64,000 bases of DNA from Halalkalicoccus tibetensis (lineage in GTDB: Archaea > Halobacteriota > Halobacteria > Halobacteriales > Halalkalicoccaceae). The position numbers and the translations under genes are program-made. Below the pieces are notes generated by a model. That model made no database searches. It was not told the origin of the DNA and saw only the letters and a list, made by a program, of their open reading frames with translations. Position 1 is the first letter of the stretch. Each line of letters begins with the position of its first letter. The DNA is taken from contig NZ_JBBMXV010000006.1 in the NCBI RefSeq assembly GCF_037996645.1, forward strand, positions 62,001-126,000, written 5' to 3'. Shown here one piece after another: positions 52,673 through 60,971 of this stretch.

Positions 52673-55258
52673 CTATTCTTCGTCTGCAGGTTCAAGTGCG
52701 ATATGTTGTGTGCATGCCCCTTCAATTGCGTTGCGAGTATACAAGAGTGGGAAGTACTCGCCAGCCACGAACTTATCAAGTAGATTGTCATAGAATGGAC
52801 TTTCTGGATCCCCTGACTGGCCTGGAACGCTCATAGCCACTGAGTTGTTCCACTCGCCGACGTCAATAACCATTCGCCATGATGCTCCCGACGTCAACTG
52901 AAAGTCATCGTTGTAATTTGCGTTCCATACCGTGTATCCACTCCCGCCCATCGGTTGTGGACCCACGTTGAGCGATTCGGCCGACTCGTCGCTCACACCG
53001 GCTGCTAGTGCGTGTTCAAAGTACGCATGTTTGAGGTCGCCCCACTCCCATTCCTCGCGGTCTTCTCCTAACAGCTCTTCTACCTCACTGATCGCATCTT
53101 GGAGTGTCGAGAGCAACACGTCATCACGGGTTTCGACCGCATTTTCCTCGAAGTACTCCTCCGGATTTTCGACCGCCCCTAAAATCACCTGCACATCTGC
53201 TGTCCCAATGTGTTCAACCGCCTCTTCGTCGACGAGTTCAGCTGTAACCGCATCTTGAAGATGGTTCTCGAACCAGACTTCCGCAAGTGCTGCCTCGCTT
53301 GAGTCAGCATCAAGGACGTTATCCCACTCTGAGAGCCATTCTTGCATCTCAATCAACTGCTCTTCCTCCGGCTCTGTTTCAGCAAGCGCGTTCGTAAGGA
53401 TCCGGATCGGGATCGAAAGGAAATCGGTCTGCAAGTCCGTAGAATCTTCGAGCGAGTGGGGCATCTCTTCGGAGAATTCCGACAGCACTTCCTCGATACG
53501 GTTGTAGCGATACGGTGCTGCCCAGCCGTCAAACCCGATTGGTGGGTCATCAACTGGATAGTCCTCAGGTAAGTTGAACTGGTTCGCTGTCGCAACCCAC
53601 CCACGATCAGGGTTGACTTCTCGTGGGAGGTTCGACTGATGGAGATACCCATCCCATTCGTACCGTCCATCACCTGGGACAGGCAGCAAGCCGTCCCAGT
53701 TCTCGCGGACCGGTGTTCTCCCTCCAGGGAACCAACCGATGTTTCCATCTGTATCAGCAGCAACTTGGTTTTCTGGTGGCGCTCCCCAGCCTCTCATCTC
53801 ATCTGTGAGTTCACCTTCCATCGCAGCCTGGAACTCATCAAGGTTTTCTGCGCGCATATAACCAAGACCACCGAAATACGCGTTCGTACCGGGATCTGTC
53901 CACACGGTACGGACGGCAAAGGCGACATTCCTCTCAGGATCCTCATGGATGACTGGGCCGTGTCTCGTGAATTTCAGTTCGATTTTACAGTCATCGCCGT
54001 CGCGGACTTCCAGAGTTTCTGTCTCTACGTCCATTGATTCCCATTCGTCCTCATAACGGTACTCGTTGGGATTATCTGGGTTCGTTTCATAGACGTACAG
54101 ATCCTGCTGATCGATATAGATGATCGTTAGCCCAAATGCTGTGTGTCCGTTATGTCCAATTGAGATACCGGGGAGACCAGGTTCGCCTGCACCGATAACG
54201 TTGAATTCAGGCGAGCTGATGTGGGCTATATAGCGTAGTGAGGGGACACCATGCGCTCGGTGAGGATCGTTCGCTACGATTGGCCTCCCTGTCTCGGTCA
54301 GTTCCGGGCCAACAGCCCAGTTGTTACTCGCAGATGGACTCTCCATGTCCATCAGCTCCGGGACATCAGACGCTGTCGGTTCACCCACATTGTTCGCACG
54401 TTTTACTGTTGAGAGGTCATCAAGCACCTCTGAATTACGAACGTCTTCTTCCTCAAAGGAGATGCTCGTATGGGCCATCGTGGCCATGCTGAATACGTCG
54501 AGGACGTCTTCTGGGATGAGATCAAGGTCAAGTCCGTCCGGGATCTCGAGTTCCCAGTCTTCTGGATTGAGCCATTCTCGTACGCGTTCGACGTCTTCGT
54601 CGAACTCTCGGAGCGTTACTGCTCGTTGGACTTCATTCGATAAGTTGAGCGTAATTGCATGCGCACGCATTTGAACGATATCTTCGGGCGCCCATTGCCG
54701 GGGTTCATAGTCGAGCGCTTTGAATTCAACCGGCAACAGATCCGGGTTGTCAGCCGTTTTGTCGATAAATGCATTAACGCCATTTGCGAAACCCGTAGCA
54801 ATTGTTTCGGCATCAGGTCCATATGCACCCCACTCATCATCCATGTCGTCACGATAGGTGAAGAGTCGCGCAGCGCGATCGTACTCAACCCAGTCATCTC
54901 CGAAAACTTCGGAGAGTTCACCGAGGTAGCGGCGATGCCAGAGATCGATCTGCCAGAGTCGGTCTCGAGCAGCGTTAAATCCTTGTACGAACGCAATATC
55001 CTCAATGTTATCTGCGTACATATGGGGCACTCCCCATTGATCGACGAGAATTTCTGCCGATTCTCGAAGGCCGTCTAACGTATAGGTGTCCGATTTTATT
55101 TTGCCTACTTTTTTGTCGCCACCGGCGGCGCCGACTCCAGTAAAGTATGGGGCTGTGAGTGCGCCTGCGGTGAGTCCACCGAATGCCCGGCGTGATAACC
55201 ACCACTGGTTATCTTGTTGATCTTCTGCTCCTCCGTGGTTGGTGTTACCATTCACCAT
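52673..55258 (-). CDS. Exported penicillin acylase-family amidase
   Basis: An 861-aa Ntn-hydrolase precursor. The N-terminus has a twin-arginine signal ([19 protein letters not shown]). The alpha-chain region has [33 protein letters not shown]-like motifs. The beta chain starts at the conserved Ser of SASNNWAV (about residue 309), which becomes the catalytic N-terminal nucleophile after self-cleavage; [18 protein letters not shown] and [11 protein letters not shown] follow. The family hydrolyses amides such as acyl-homoserine lactones or beta-lactams; natural substrate here unknown. Full length. Confidence 0.92.
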   Translation of the reverse strand: [861 protein letters not shown]

Positions 55259-55961
55259 AATATTTCTTGATGAAGGACATCTACAAATAGTTTATTCGAA
55301 CCTTTCAAAGTTTGAAGTATAGAATTAAATAATGCTACTACTATTTATCATATATTCTGATTCCACCATTGTTGAAACAGACCTATTCAACTTGAAACGA
55401 GTTTGATAGGTTCTACAGGTACTTACGGTAGGTATCCGGATCAGTAGGGCCGTATTTACCGTTCTCTTCGACACTCGTCTTCCGTACCTAGCCACTCTGT
55501 CGTGACTTGCCACTCTACTACTACTAAGGTGAGTCCAGTTCCTGCACCGATCGACTTCAGTATTTGCCTCCGATGCATAGAATACTGGAGCATAGATCAT
55601 TAACAATAAGGATATGAATAGTTACTATGAAAATGACATGCTATCAATTTTCTGAAGACTGCACAGATGGTCTGTTGGAAGTGGTCAGATTGTCTATTAT
55701 TTCCTTATCCGTTCTCAATTCTGTATTCATCATTGACATTTTCTCGGAACGTGATTGATACTTCAGTCCACCGGATGTGGCTGTCTTTTAGCTATTAGTA
55801 AGAAGATGAACGATTCTCATGCTATTGATAGAATAGCGCCAAAAAGCCCTGTAATCACGAGGCTAACTTTAACCGCAGAGTGTCCTACAGTTGGGGACTG
55901 GCTGTCTACAACGTAGATCATTACCGACACGTTTTATCTATCTATATATAATACTGCTCGC
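55259..55961. other. Gap without a gene
   Basis: About 700 bp, AT-rich. Contains the promoter of the penicillin acylase gene on one side and of the lipoprotein gene on the other (TATATATAATA near 55945). No gene recognised. Confidence 0.4.
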
Positions 55962-57053
55962 ATGGATCGACGACAGTTCATTCAAACGAGTAGTGTACTA
56001 CTGAGTGGAACGACGTTAGCAGGCTGCTTGGGTGGTGACAGTGACGAATCAGAAGACAATGGAACCGACGCAGCCGGCCCCGAGTTCCCCGCATACGATC
56101 TTCCCGGCTACAGTGCATGGCCACCGAACGATCCCCGGACAAATGATTTCGTCCTGTTCGGCCATCTCAATATCGAGCATCTTCATGGAACTGCTGGCGA
56201 CGAGGAGGAGAGCCCCGATGAAGCCCCAACAGCTGCGGACGATGAGGACGTGTTACTCTCGTTGCCAGGCTACGGCTTTATTATCACAGCATTCTGGTTC
56301 CAGTTGGGACTGTGGGGCTATCCATGGGAAGGGACACTCGGTAGCGAAAACGAGCCCGATGGCATGGCGACAGAGGCACTGACAATGACCGAGGGAACGT
56401 TCGTTTTCCACGGGGAGTACGACCCGTCAGTGTTTGCAAACGAGTATGCTGAGGGGTTCGAAGAACGCGAGACCAACGAGTTCACGGTATTCGAGGGTCG
56501 AGATGGCGAAAATACGGAGGGGTTCGCATACGCCGTCTCAGAGAATGCAGTGGTGGTTGCCCTTTCCTCGGAGGATATTGAGGAACACGACGAGATCGTG
56601 GGTACTCTCGATGAGGCGCTTATGAATCGCGTTGATGAAGCCGGACGTATAGTGGATCAAGATGATGGCGAGTGGCTCTATGAGACAACTGGACCGGCGG
56701 ATATGGTAACTGGGTTCTGGCGCGTCGAGGGCCTCGAAGAAGAGGATCTACAAACCGGTGACGAGGAAAGCGATGAGGTGGAGGAGGAGGCCGCCTCCAT
56801 TGAGGACAATCCGGTTTTCGCTAACGTAGACAGCTTCATTAGCATGGTAGTGCTCCCTGAGTCGGAAGGAGGTGTCGGCGGTGACACTGTAGCAGCGCGA
56901 TTTGCCGCACTATATCCCGAGGGAGAGGTCCCATCCGAGGACGAGCTCCGTGAAGAACTGATGGCCAGTGATCCTGACGGAGATCTCGATGTCATGACCA
57001 CTGATGACCGGGCTCATGTGATGATCGAAGGCATTGACGACGATGTTCAGTAG
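55962..57053 (+). CDS. Tat-dependent lipoprotein of unknown function
   Basis: A 363-aa acidic protein. MDRRQFIQTSSVLLSGTTLAGCLGG combines a twin-arginine motif with a lipobox (LAGC), so it is exported folded and lipid-anchored. The mature domain (ALTMTEGTFVFHGEYDPSVFANEYAEGFEERETNEFTVFEG...) is a haloarchaeal extracellular domain with repeated alpha/beta units; no catalytic motif is evident. Monocistronic. Confidence 0.82.
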   Translation: MDRRQFIQTSSVLLSGTTLAGCLGGDSDESEDNGTDAAGPEFPAYDLPGYSAWPPNDPRTNDFVLFGHLNIEHLHGTAGDEEESPDEAPTAADDEDVLLSLPGYGFIITAFWFQLGLWGYPWEGTLGSENEPDGMATEALTMTEGTFVFHGEYDPSVFANEYAEGFEERETNEFTVFEGRDGENTEGFAYAVSENAVVVALSSEDIEEHDEIVGTLDEALMNRVDEAGRIVDQDDGEWLYETTGPADMVTGFWRVEGLEEEDLQTGDEESDEVEEEAASIEDNPVFANVDSFISMVVLPESEGGVGGDTVAARFAALYPEGEVPSEDELREELMASDPDGDLDVMTTDDRAHVMIEGIDDDVQ

Positions 57054-57497
57054 CCAGACCGGGTTACTCTGGTCCTATTGAAATTCCCAAGGCGATGATC
57101 GGTTCAGACCTCTTCAAACTACCTCCATCGACCCAGTGGTAAGCAATGTGGTCGGGATATTATCGCAGGTAGTTGTCCTTCATTGACTCAAAAATCGGTA
57201 TACGTCCTCTGGTGACGTCTGCAGCTCTCCCGTCCCTTTCAGTATCATCTCTCACATATCATCACGATGCCTCAAAATGTAGCTAGGGGACGATTCAGTT
57301 CCTCATATTTATCTCGCCGCTGTAGTGGTTTGTATGTGATACTCCAGCGGCCTACAGATATCTGATTCACTAAGCGTTTTTGGGAGTTAAGAGCATCAAG
57401 TACGGCTGATTCAAGGCTTCGAGCTTGAGTTCCTTACTCGCCTCGTTGCCGGTGTGAGATGCTTCCTCTACCGTTCACTGAAGCCTAGTATCCGTTA
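57054..57497. other. Gap without a gene
   Basis: About 440 bp between convergent genes; nothing supported. Confidence 0.4.
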
Positions 57498-58820
57498 TCA
57501 GGTATCCGTTCTGTCAAAATACCACCGAATAAGCCACGCATCAAGGGGATACGGAAGTTCTATGCAGAGCCGTCGTTTCATACTGATCTCGTACTCCGGT
57601 CTGGGTACTGGTAACGGTCGACTCCACTCGTTGGCGATCGTCGCGTCGGCGAGCCAAGCGACGAAATCCGTTACTCCCTCGTAGGGAAGGTCGACCTGTG
57701 AGGGGTCGGCCCGCTCTTGAAGCTCGAGCCAGAAGCGCAGTTTCCCGCTGTCCGAGTCGAACTCCCGGTCGCTAAGATGGGATTTGATCTCCTCGAACGT
57801 TCCTGTATCGATCTCGAATCCGAACGCTGCCGGATCGTAGTTCGCGACGATGAAGCCTGTAATCGTATGAAAGCAGGTCTCACAGTGGTTGCATGATACT
57901 GATGTGTCGCCGCCGTAGTCACAGCTACTGATCTCCCAGTTCATCTCTTTGCCTGTGAAGTGCGCACCGAGGAGTTCGATTTTGTCTTGACGCGTTAGCC
58001 CCTCTGCATCTGATTCAACTCTTGTTTTTCCCCATCGAAGATTGTCAACCAAAAGTGACTGTGTCGATTTCGGATATCGCGTATGAGGGAGATAATCCGC
58101 TGACTGGTAGATGTCCGTAAGGCCATGTTTGTATGCGAGAGGAGCCGTAAAACCGGGATAGCCGATCCCGAGAAACATCGCCCGATCCCAGGACTCGTTG
58201 AGGTGGTGGCGATGGTAGAGGTTCACCATGAACTTCTTGACCGTCGATTTGATGTTCGTCTCGATCGCGTGAGTTGTGAGTTCTTCTTCGGCCGCGAAAG
58301 CGCCGATCATCCGCCGACGTTGCTTCCATGCGTTCTCTCGAGTTTCCGTTTCCTTCCGGACCGTGATGAGATGTGGCTGCTGGTCTCGATGACGAAGGTA
58401 CGTCGTCGTCGAGTCGACACCGCCTGTAAAGAGGACCCCTGAACGACTCTCTTCCGAATCGGGGTTAGATGAGCCGTTATCGACGAGGTCCTTGTAATGG
58501 AGGGAACTCTTCGCCTCGAATGGTGCAGTTGGATACAATTGTGCATATCCGTCGTGGAGTGCAGGAAGCGACCGGCAGAAGCTCTTGTCTATCTTATCAA
58601 TGTAGATGTCGGCGCCTCTGATCCAGGCGACGGGACACAGCGTTGCCAAGAGGGGGACCGCAAGAATGCTTTCGGGAACGTCGGAGACGTCCTCGGAGTA
58701 TCGTATATACGGGTCGATATCCCTCAAGAACCGCTGGAGACGCCGTGAATACGACAAGCTATATCGGACCTCGGTCTGGTCGTGAACAGAGATCTCGTCT
58801 ACAGTGATTCGCGGTCTCAT
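57498..58820 (-). CDS. PP-loop ATP pyrophosphatase-like protein with Cys cluster
   Basis: A 440-aa protein. GVLFTGGVDSTTTYLRHRDQQPHLITV holds the PP-loop (G133-G-V-D136-S137), which binds ATP and adenylates a carboxyl or nucleobase, as in QueC, asparagine synthase and ThiI. Later SCDYGGDTSVSCNHCETCFHTITGF (about residue 300) is a C-x2-C-x2-C cluster like the zinc site of QueC-type enzymes. The N-terminal 120 residues are family-specific. Haloarchaeal relatives occur near cell-surface glycan genes; none are seen here. ATG at 58820 fits (MRPRITVDEISVHD). Confidence 0.78.
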   Translation of the reverse strand: MRPRITVDEISVHDQTEVRYSLSYSRRLQRFLRDIDPYIRYSEDVSDVPESILAVPLLATLCPVAWIRGADIYIDKIDKSFCRSLPALHDGYAQLYPTAPFEAKSSLHYKDLVDNGSSNPDSEESRSGVLFTGGVDSTTTYLRHRDQQPHLITVRKETETRENAWKQRRRMIGAFAAEEELTTHAIETNIKSTVKKFMVNLYHRHHLNESWDRAMFLGIGYPGFTAPLAYKHGLTDIYQSADYLPHTRYPKSTQSLLVDNLRWGKTRVESDAEGLTRQDKIELLGAHFTGKEMNWEISSCDYGGDTSVSCNHCETCFHTITGFIVANYDPAAFGFEIDTGTFEEIKSHLSDREFDSDSGKLRFWLELQERADPSQVDLPYEGVTDFVAWLADATIANEWSRPLPVPRPEYEISMKRRLCIELPYPLDAWLIRWYFDRTDT

Positions 58821-58981
58821 CGACACCGCTTGACCTCTCACTGTTATCAACATCTGGGATTAGGATCTACGCCGAGTTACCTGCAGACTGCTCTCGAACT
58901 GTAGTTTTGCCCCACTCTATCCAGGGATCCCCTTAGGCGTAGTATCGGTCTTCTCGCGGTGAATGACATAGTAGTGAGCTC

Positions 58982-59185
58982 CTATCTCTCGAGGTTGAAC
59001 ATATGACGACGGGTCGCCTCACAACTCGAGCATCGATACGTATACACGACGGTACGTCCGTTCGTTTCTGAGTTCCATTCGGCGTCTTCGTCGATATGAC
59101 CACACTCCGGGCATTTTTTCTCCGAATTCTCGTACCGGTCGTGTACCCGTTCGAAGGGACTCCTCCCTGATAGCCTATGTGACAT
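58982..59185 (-). CDS. HVO_0649-type zinc finger protein
   Basis: A 67-aa protein: SPFERVHDRYENSEKKCPECGHIDEDAEWNSETNGRTVVYTYRCSSCEATRRHMFNL. The CPECG and CSSC pairs bind zinc in a ribbon. The overall pattern fits the haloarchaeal HVO_0649-like zinc finger family. ATG at 59185. It lies 161 bp upstream of the PP-loop gene on the same strand. Confidence 0.78.
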   Translation of the reverse strand: MSHRLSGRSPFERVHDRYENSEKKCPECGHIDEDAEWNSETNGRTVVYTYRCSSCEATRRHMFNLER

Positions 59186-59357
59186 ACTAGCACATCGCAC
59201 TCGGACACCAAAAGTACCGGGGAATATTTCCGCATTACGTCTATGAGTGGAATGAGTTTCTTACAACCTGCTTTTTGCGGTGGCGAGTTCGGGAAAGGAG
59301 TCCGGTTTATTGATTCGAATAAGTATCTTTTCTCACCTATGGGGGAACACAGATTTA

Positions 59358-59385
59358 GTGGGTAAGATATAAGTTACTTACCCAC
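59358..59385 (+). promoter_or_regulatory. Operator GTGGGTAAG / CTTACCCAC around a TATA box
   Basis: A perfect 9-bp inverted repeat (59358-59366 and 59377-59385) encloses ATATAAGTTA. It lies 25-52 nt upstream of ATG 59410, i.e. over the promoter of the two-gene unit that follows. Suits autorepression by a small DNA-binding antitoxin. Confidence 0.6.
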
Positions 59386-59409
59386 AATAGTGTGGATAGA
59401 GACAGACCA

Positions 59410-59697
59410 ATGATGGACTCTTCGCAGGCCTCAGCGTTCGATCAGGCCGTGATCGCTCACCTCGAAACAACGGATGACGCTGCCGCGACGTGGGCACGAA
59501 ACGCACTCGGGGATAGCCAATCGATGAGTCCGACTCAGGTCGCTCGCGAAGAGTCGGTGGCGGCCGATCCTGACGATCAGGCGGCCGTTGAGACGGTTGG
59601 AGACGCCTACGAAGCCTGGGTGGGCGATATCGGCTATGATCCTGCAACGACCGATATGGCCGGCGGCGAGCTCGAAGGCCAGGAGAGCGAGGTATGA
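59410..59697 (+). CDS. Small helical protein, first gene of a TA-like pair
   Basis: A 95-aa protein: MMDSSQASAFDQAVIAHLETTDDAAATWARNALGDSQSMSPTQVAREESVAADPDDQAAVETVGDAYEAWVGDIGYDPATTDMAGGELEGQESEV. Mostly helical and acidic. Its TGA overlaps the next ATG (ATGA). A broken copy is at 47135-47426. I do not recognise the family; partner or toxin roles are guesses from the layout. Confidence 0.65.
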   Translation: MMDSSQASAFDQAVIAHLETTDDAAATWARNALGDSQSMSPTQVAREESVAADPDDQAAVETVGDAYEAWVGDIGYDPATTDMAGGELEGQESEV

Positions 59698-59828
59698 AGG
59701 TCTACGTCGAGTCGAAAGACCAGATCCTCGAGAAGCAAGCTGATAGTCGCGGCCGGGTGACGCTTGGCAGTGAGTACGCGAACAGGAAGGTGCAGTTGGC
59801 GGTGCTTGAGGTCGACGGCGAGGAGTAG
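59694..59828 (+). CDS. 44-aa AbrB-like protein, second gene of the pair
   Basis: MKVYVESKDQILEKQADSRGRVTLGSEYANRKVQLAVLEVDGEE. ADSRGRVTLGSEYANRKVQLAVLEV is the AbrB/SpoVT swapped-hairpin pattern, compatible with an antitoxin or small regulator that would bind the upstream palindrome. Starts within the stop of the previous gene (ATGA). Confidence 0.7.
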   Translation: MKVYVESKDQILEKQADSRGRVTLGSEYANRKVQLAVLEVDGEE

Positions 59829-59852
59829 TCTTCTCGGTGATCGAGCTTCGTG

Positions 59853-59897
59853 CCTTGTGCAACGAATTGGCTGACTATTGGAGCGTGTTGCACAAGG
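59853..59897. repeat. CCTTGTGCAAC inverted-arm repeat, copy 8
   Basis: Perfect arms (59853-59863 and 59887-59897) with 23 bp between, 24 bp after the AbrB-like gene. With copy 9 it brackets a cassette of two small genes. Confidence 0.85.
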
Positions 59898-59940
59898 CAG
59901 GCTTGGAGTATGATGGTTTGCAGTCGGCTAGGAGCGTCGT

Positions 59941-60201
59941 CTACTGGGTATTTTCGGCGGGTACGAGGTCCTGGTGACGAAAAGCGAGTGGGAGTGTCTC
60001 GCCGGTCTCGAGTTCTTCGAGTCTGTAAGAGTAGGCATCTGTCGGCCGATCCGTTTGGACGTCGAGATCGTCGGCCAGTACGTCGACGACTTCACAGACC
60101 GTGCCGTGGGTATGGGCATCCGGATCAGTTGGATCCAGATAGATTTGGACCTCATCGCCGAGGGTGTAGGGGTCCGGTGCTGGCTGGGGGATGTCTTCCA
60201 C
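59941..60201 (-). CDS. Small cassette protein, family 3
   Basis: An 86-aa protein from GTG 60201: EDIPQPAPDPYTLGDEVQIYLDPTDPDAHTHGTVCEVVDVLADDLDVQTDRPTDAYSYRLEELETGETLPLAFRHQDLVPAEN. Strand-rich SH3-like layout (LGDEVQIYL, HGTVCEVVDV, YSYRLEELETGE, FRHQDLVP), similar in style to family 1. A truncated copy is at 48618-48716. Possibly co-transcribed with the family-2 gene upstream (97 bp). Confidence 0.7.
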   Translation of the reverse strand: MEDIPQPAPDPYTLGDEVQIYLDPTDPDAHTHGTVCEVVDVLADDLDVQTDRPTDAYSYRLEELETGETLPLAFRHQDLVPAENTQ

Positions 60202-60297
60202 TACTAGGGGGTGGTTCGATGTGGCGTATCAGTCTATCGCTGGGAAGAGACGGACCTGATTGGGGAGATACCTACGACCGCTTCTCGGGGTTCGCTG

Positions 60298-60480
60298 TCA
60301 GTGCAGTAATTGGGCCAGTTCGCGTTCGTCGAGGTCCCAATAGTGAGCAATGTCGTCGAGCAAGGCATCGATGGTATCGCACTTGTAGCACCGGCAGTTC
60401 TCGTGTGTTGCGTCGGTGAGTGCGCGGGCGATGAGTTGCCAGTCTTCGAACAGCCATTCGTCGGGAGTTCCGGCGGGCAT
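60298..60480 (-). CDS. Small cassette protein, family 2
   Basis: A 60-aa protein: MPAGTPDEWLFEDWQLIARALTDATHENCRCYKCDTIDALLDDIAHYWDLDERELAQLLH, about 90% identical to 48817-48999. CRCYKC may bind a metal ion. The differences between the two copies (A/D, N/K, G/D, G/D, N/R) are mostly conservative or surface-type, as if under selection. Confidence 0.72.
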   Translation of the reverse strand: MPAGTPDEWLFEDWQLIARALTDATHENCRCYKCDTIDALLDDIAHYWDLDERELAQLLH

Positions 60481-60486
60481 ACGCTG

Positions 60487-60515
60487 GAGTGGGTCCGTCT
60501 TCTGGTATACACTCT
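60487..60515 (-). promoter_or_regulatory. Shared cassette promoter, copy D
   Basis: Minus strand: GAGAGTGTATACCAGAAGACGG then ACCCAC, TATA centred 28 nt before ATG 60480. Confidence 0.58.
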
Positions 60516-60595
60516 CGGAGAGTCTGGGGTGGTAGTCGAACGTGGGCGGTAATTGAGTGGGAATACGCGTCGAAAGCGGCCCACTGGGCGCGGGC

Positions 60596-60633
60596 CGACA
60601 GCAATCTCTGTCGATGGCAGGTACTCCGTCGAC
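60596..60633. other. Overlapping double hairpin element, copy D
   Basis: CGACAG (60596-60601) / CTGTCG (60608-60613), or GTCGATGG (60610-60617) / CCGTCGAC (60626-60633) with one G-U wobble where the other copies have a C-G pair. The base change keeps pairing possible on one RNA strand, which favours a structural RNA role. Confidence 0.6.
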
Positions 60634-60684
60634 GACCGTGTTACGAGGTGACGTGAGTTAACTCCGTTGTTCTTTTTAGTGGTG

Positions 60685-60723
60685 CCTTGTGCAACGGCGT
60701 AGTTTTAGCACTGACGTTGCACA
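60685..60723. repeat. CCTTGTGCAAC inverted-arm repeat, copy 9 (right arm cut)
   Basis: Left arm perfect (60685-60695). The right arm is GTTGCACA (60716-60723), then unrelated sequence. The break marks a junction with the DNA to its right, which carries the defence-like genes. Confidence 0.72.
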
Positions 60724-60971
60724 TTTTCAACTGGACGACAACGTACTCTCGATCGGCTGTGGACCAGCTTTGAGCCAGTTGAAATCGTGGAAGATATTGG
60801 CCAGAATGGGCACGTGCATGCTATTGTGCCCCGCTCGATATCGACACGAAATTCGCGCTCGTTCAAAAACGAGGGAACACGTTTGGGACGAACTTGAGGT
60901 GGCTATAAGCGGGAGCACATCACTACCGGTGTAAGTATTATGTGTAATCGTGACGGACATGGCGGTAATAG

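Noticed and set aside
9056-60723. CCTTGTGCAAC repeats as a second CRISPR array
   Set aside because: They are scattered over 50 kb, and each is a single inverted pair, not direct repeats with spacers.
60727-60960. A 77-aa minus-strand gene upstream of the defence-like pair
   Set aside because: It begins in the broken repeat region, has no recognisable fold pattern and overlaps an equally poor plus-strand frame.
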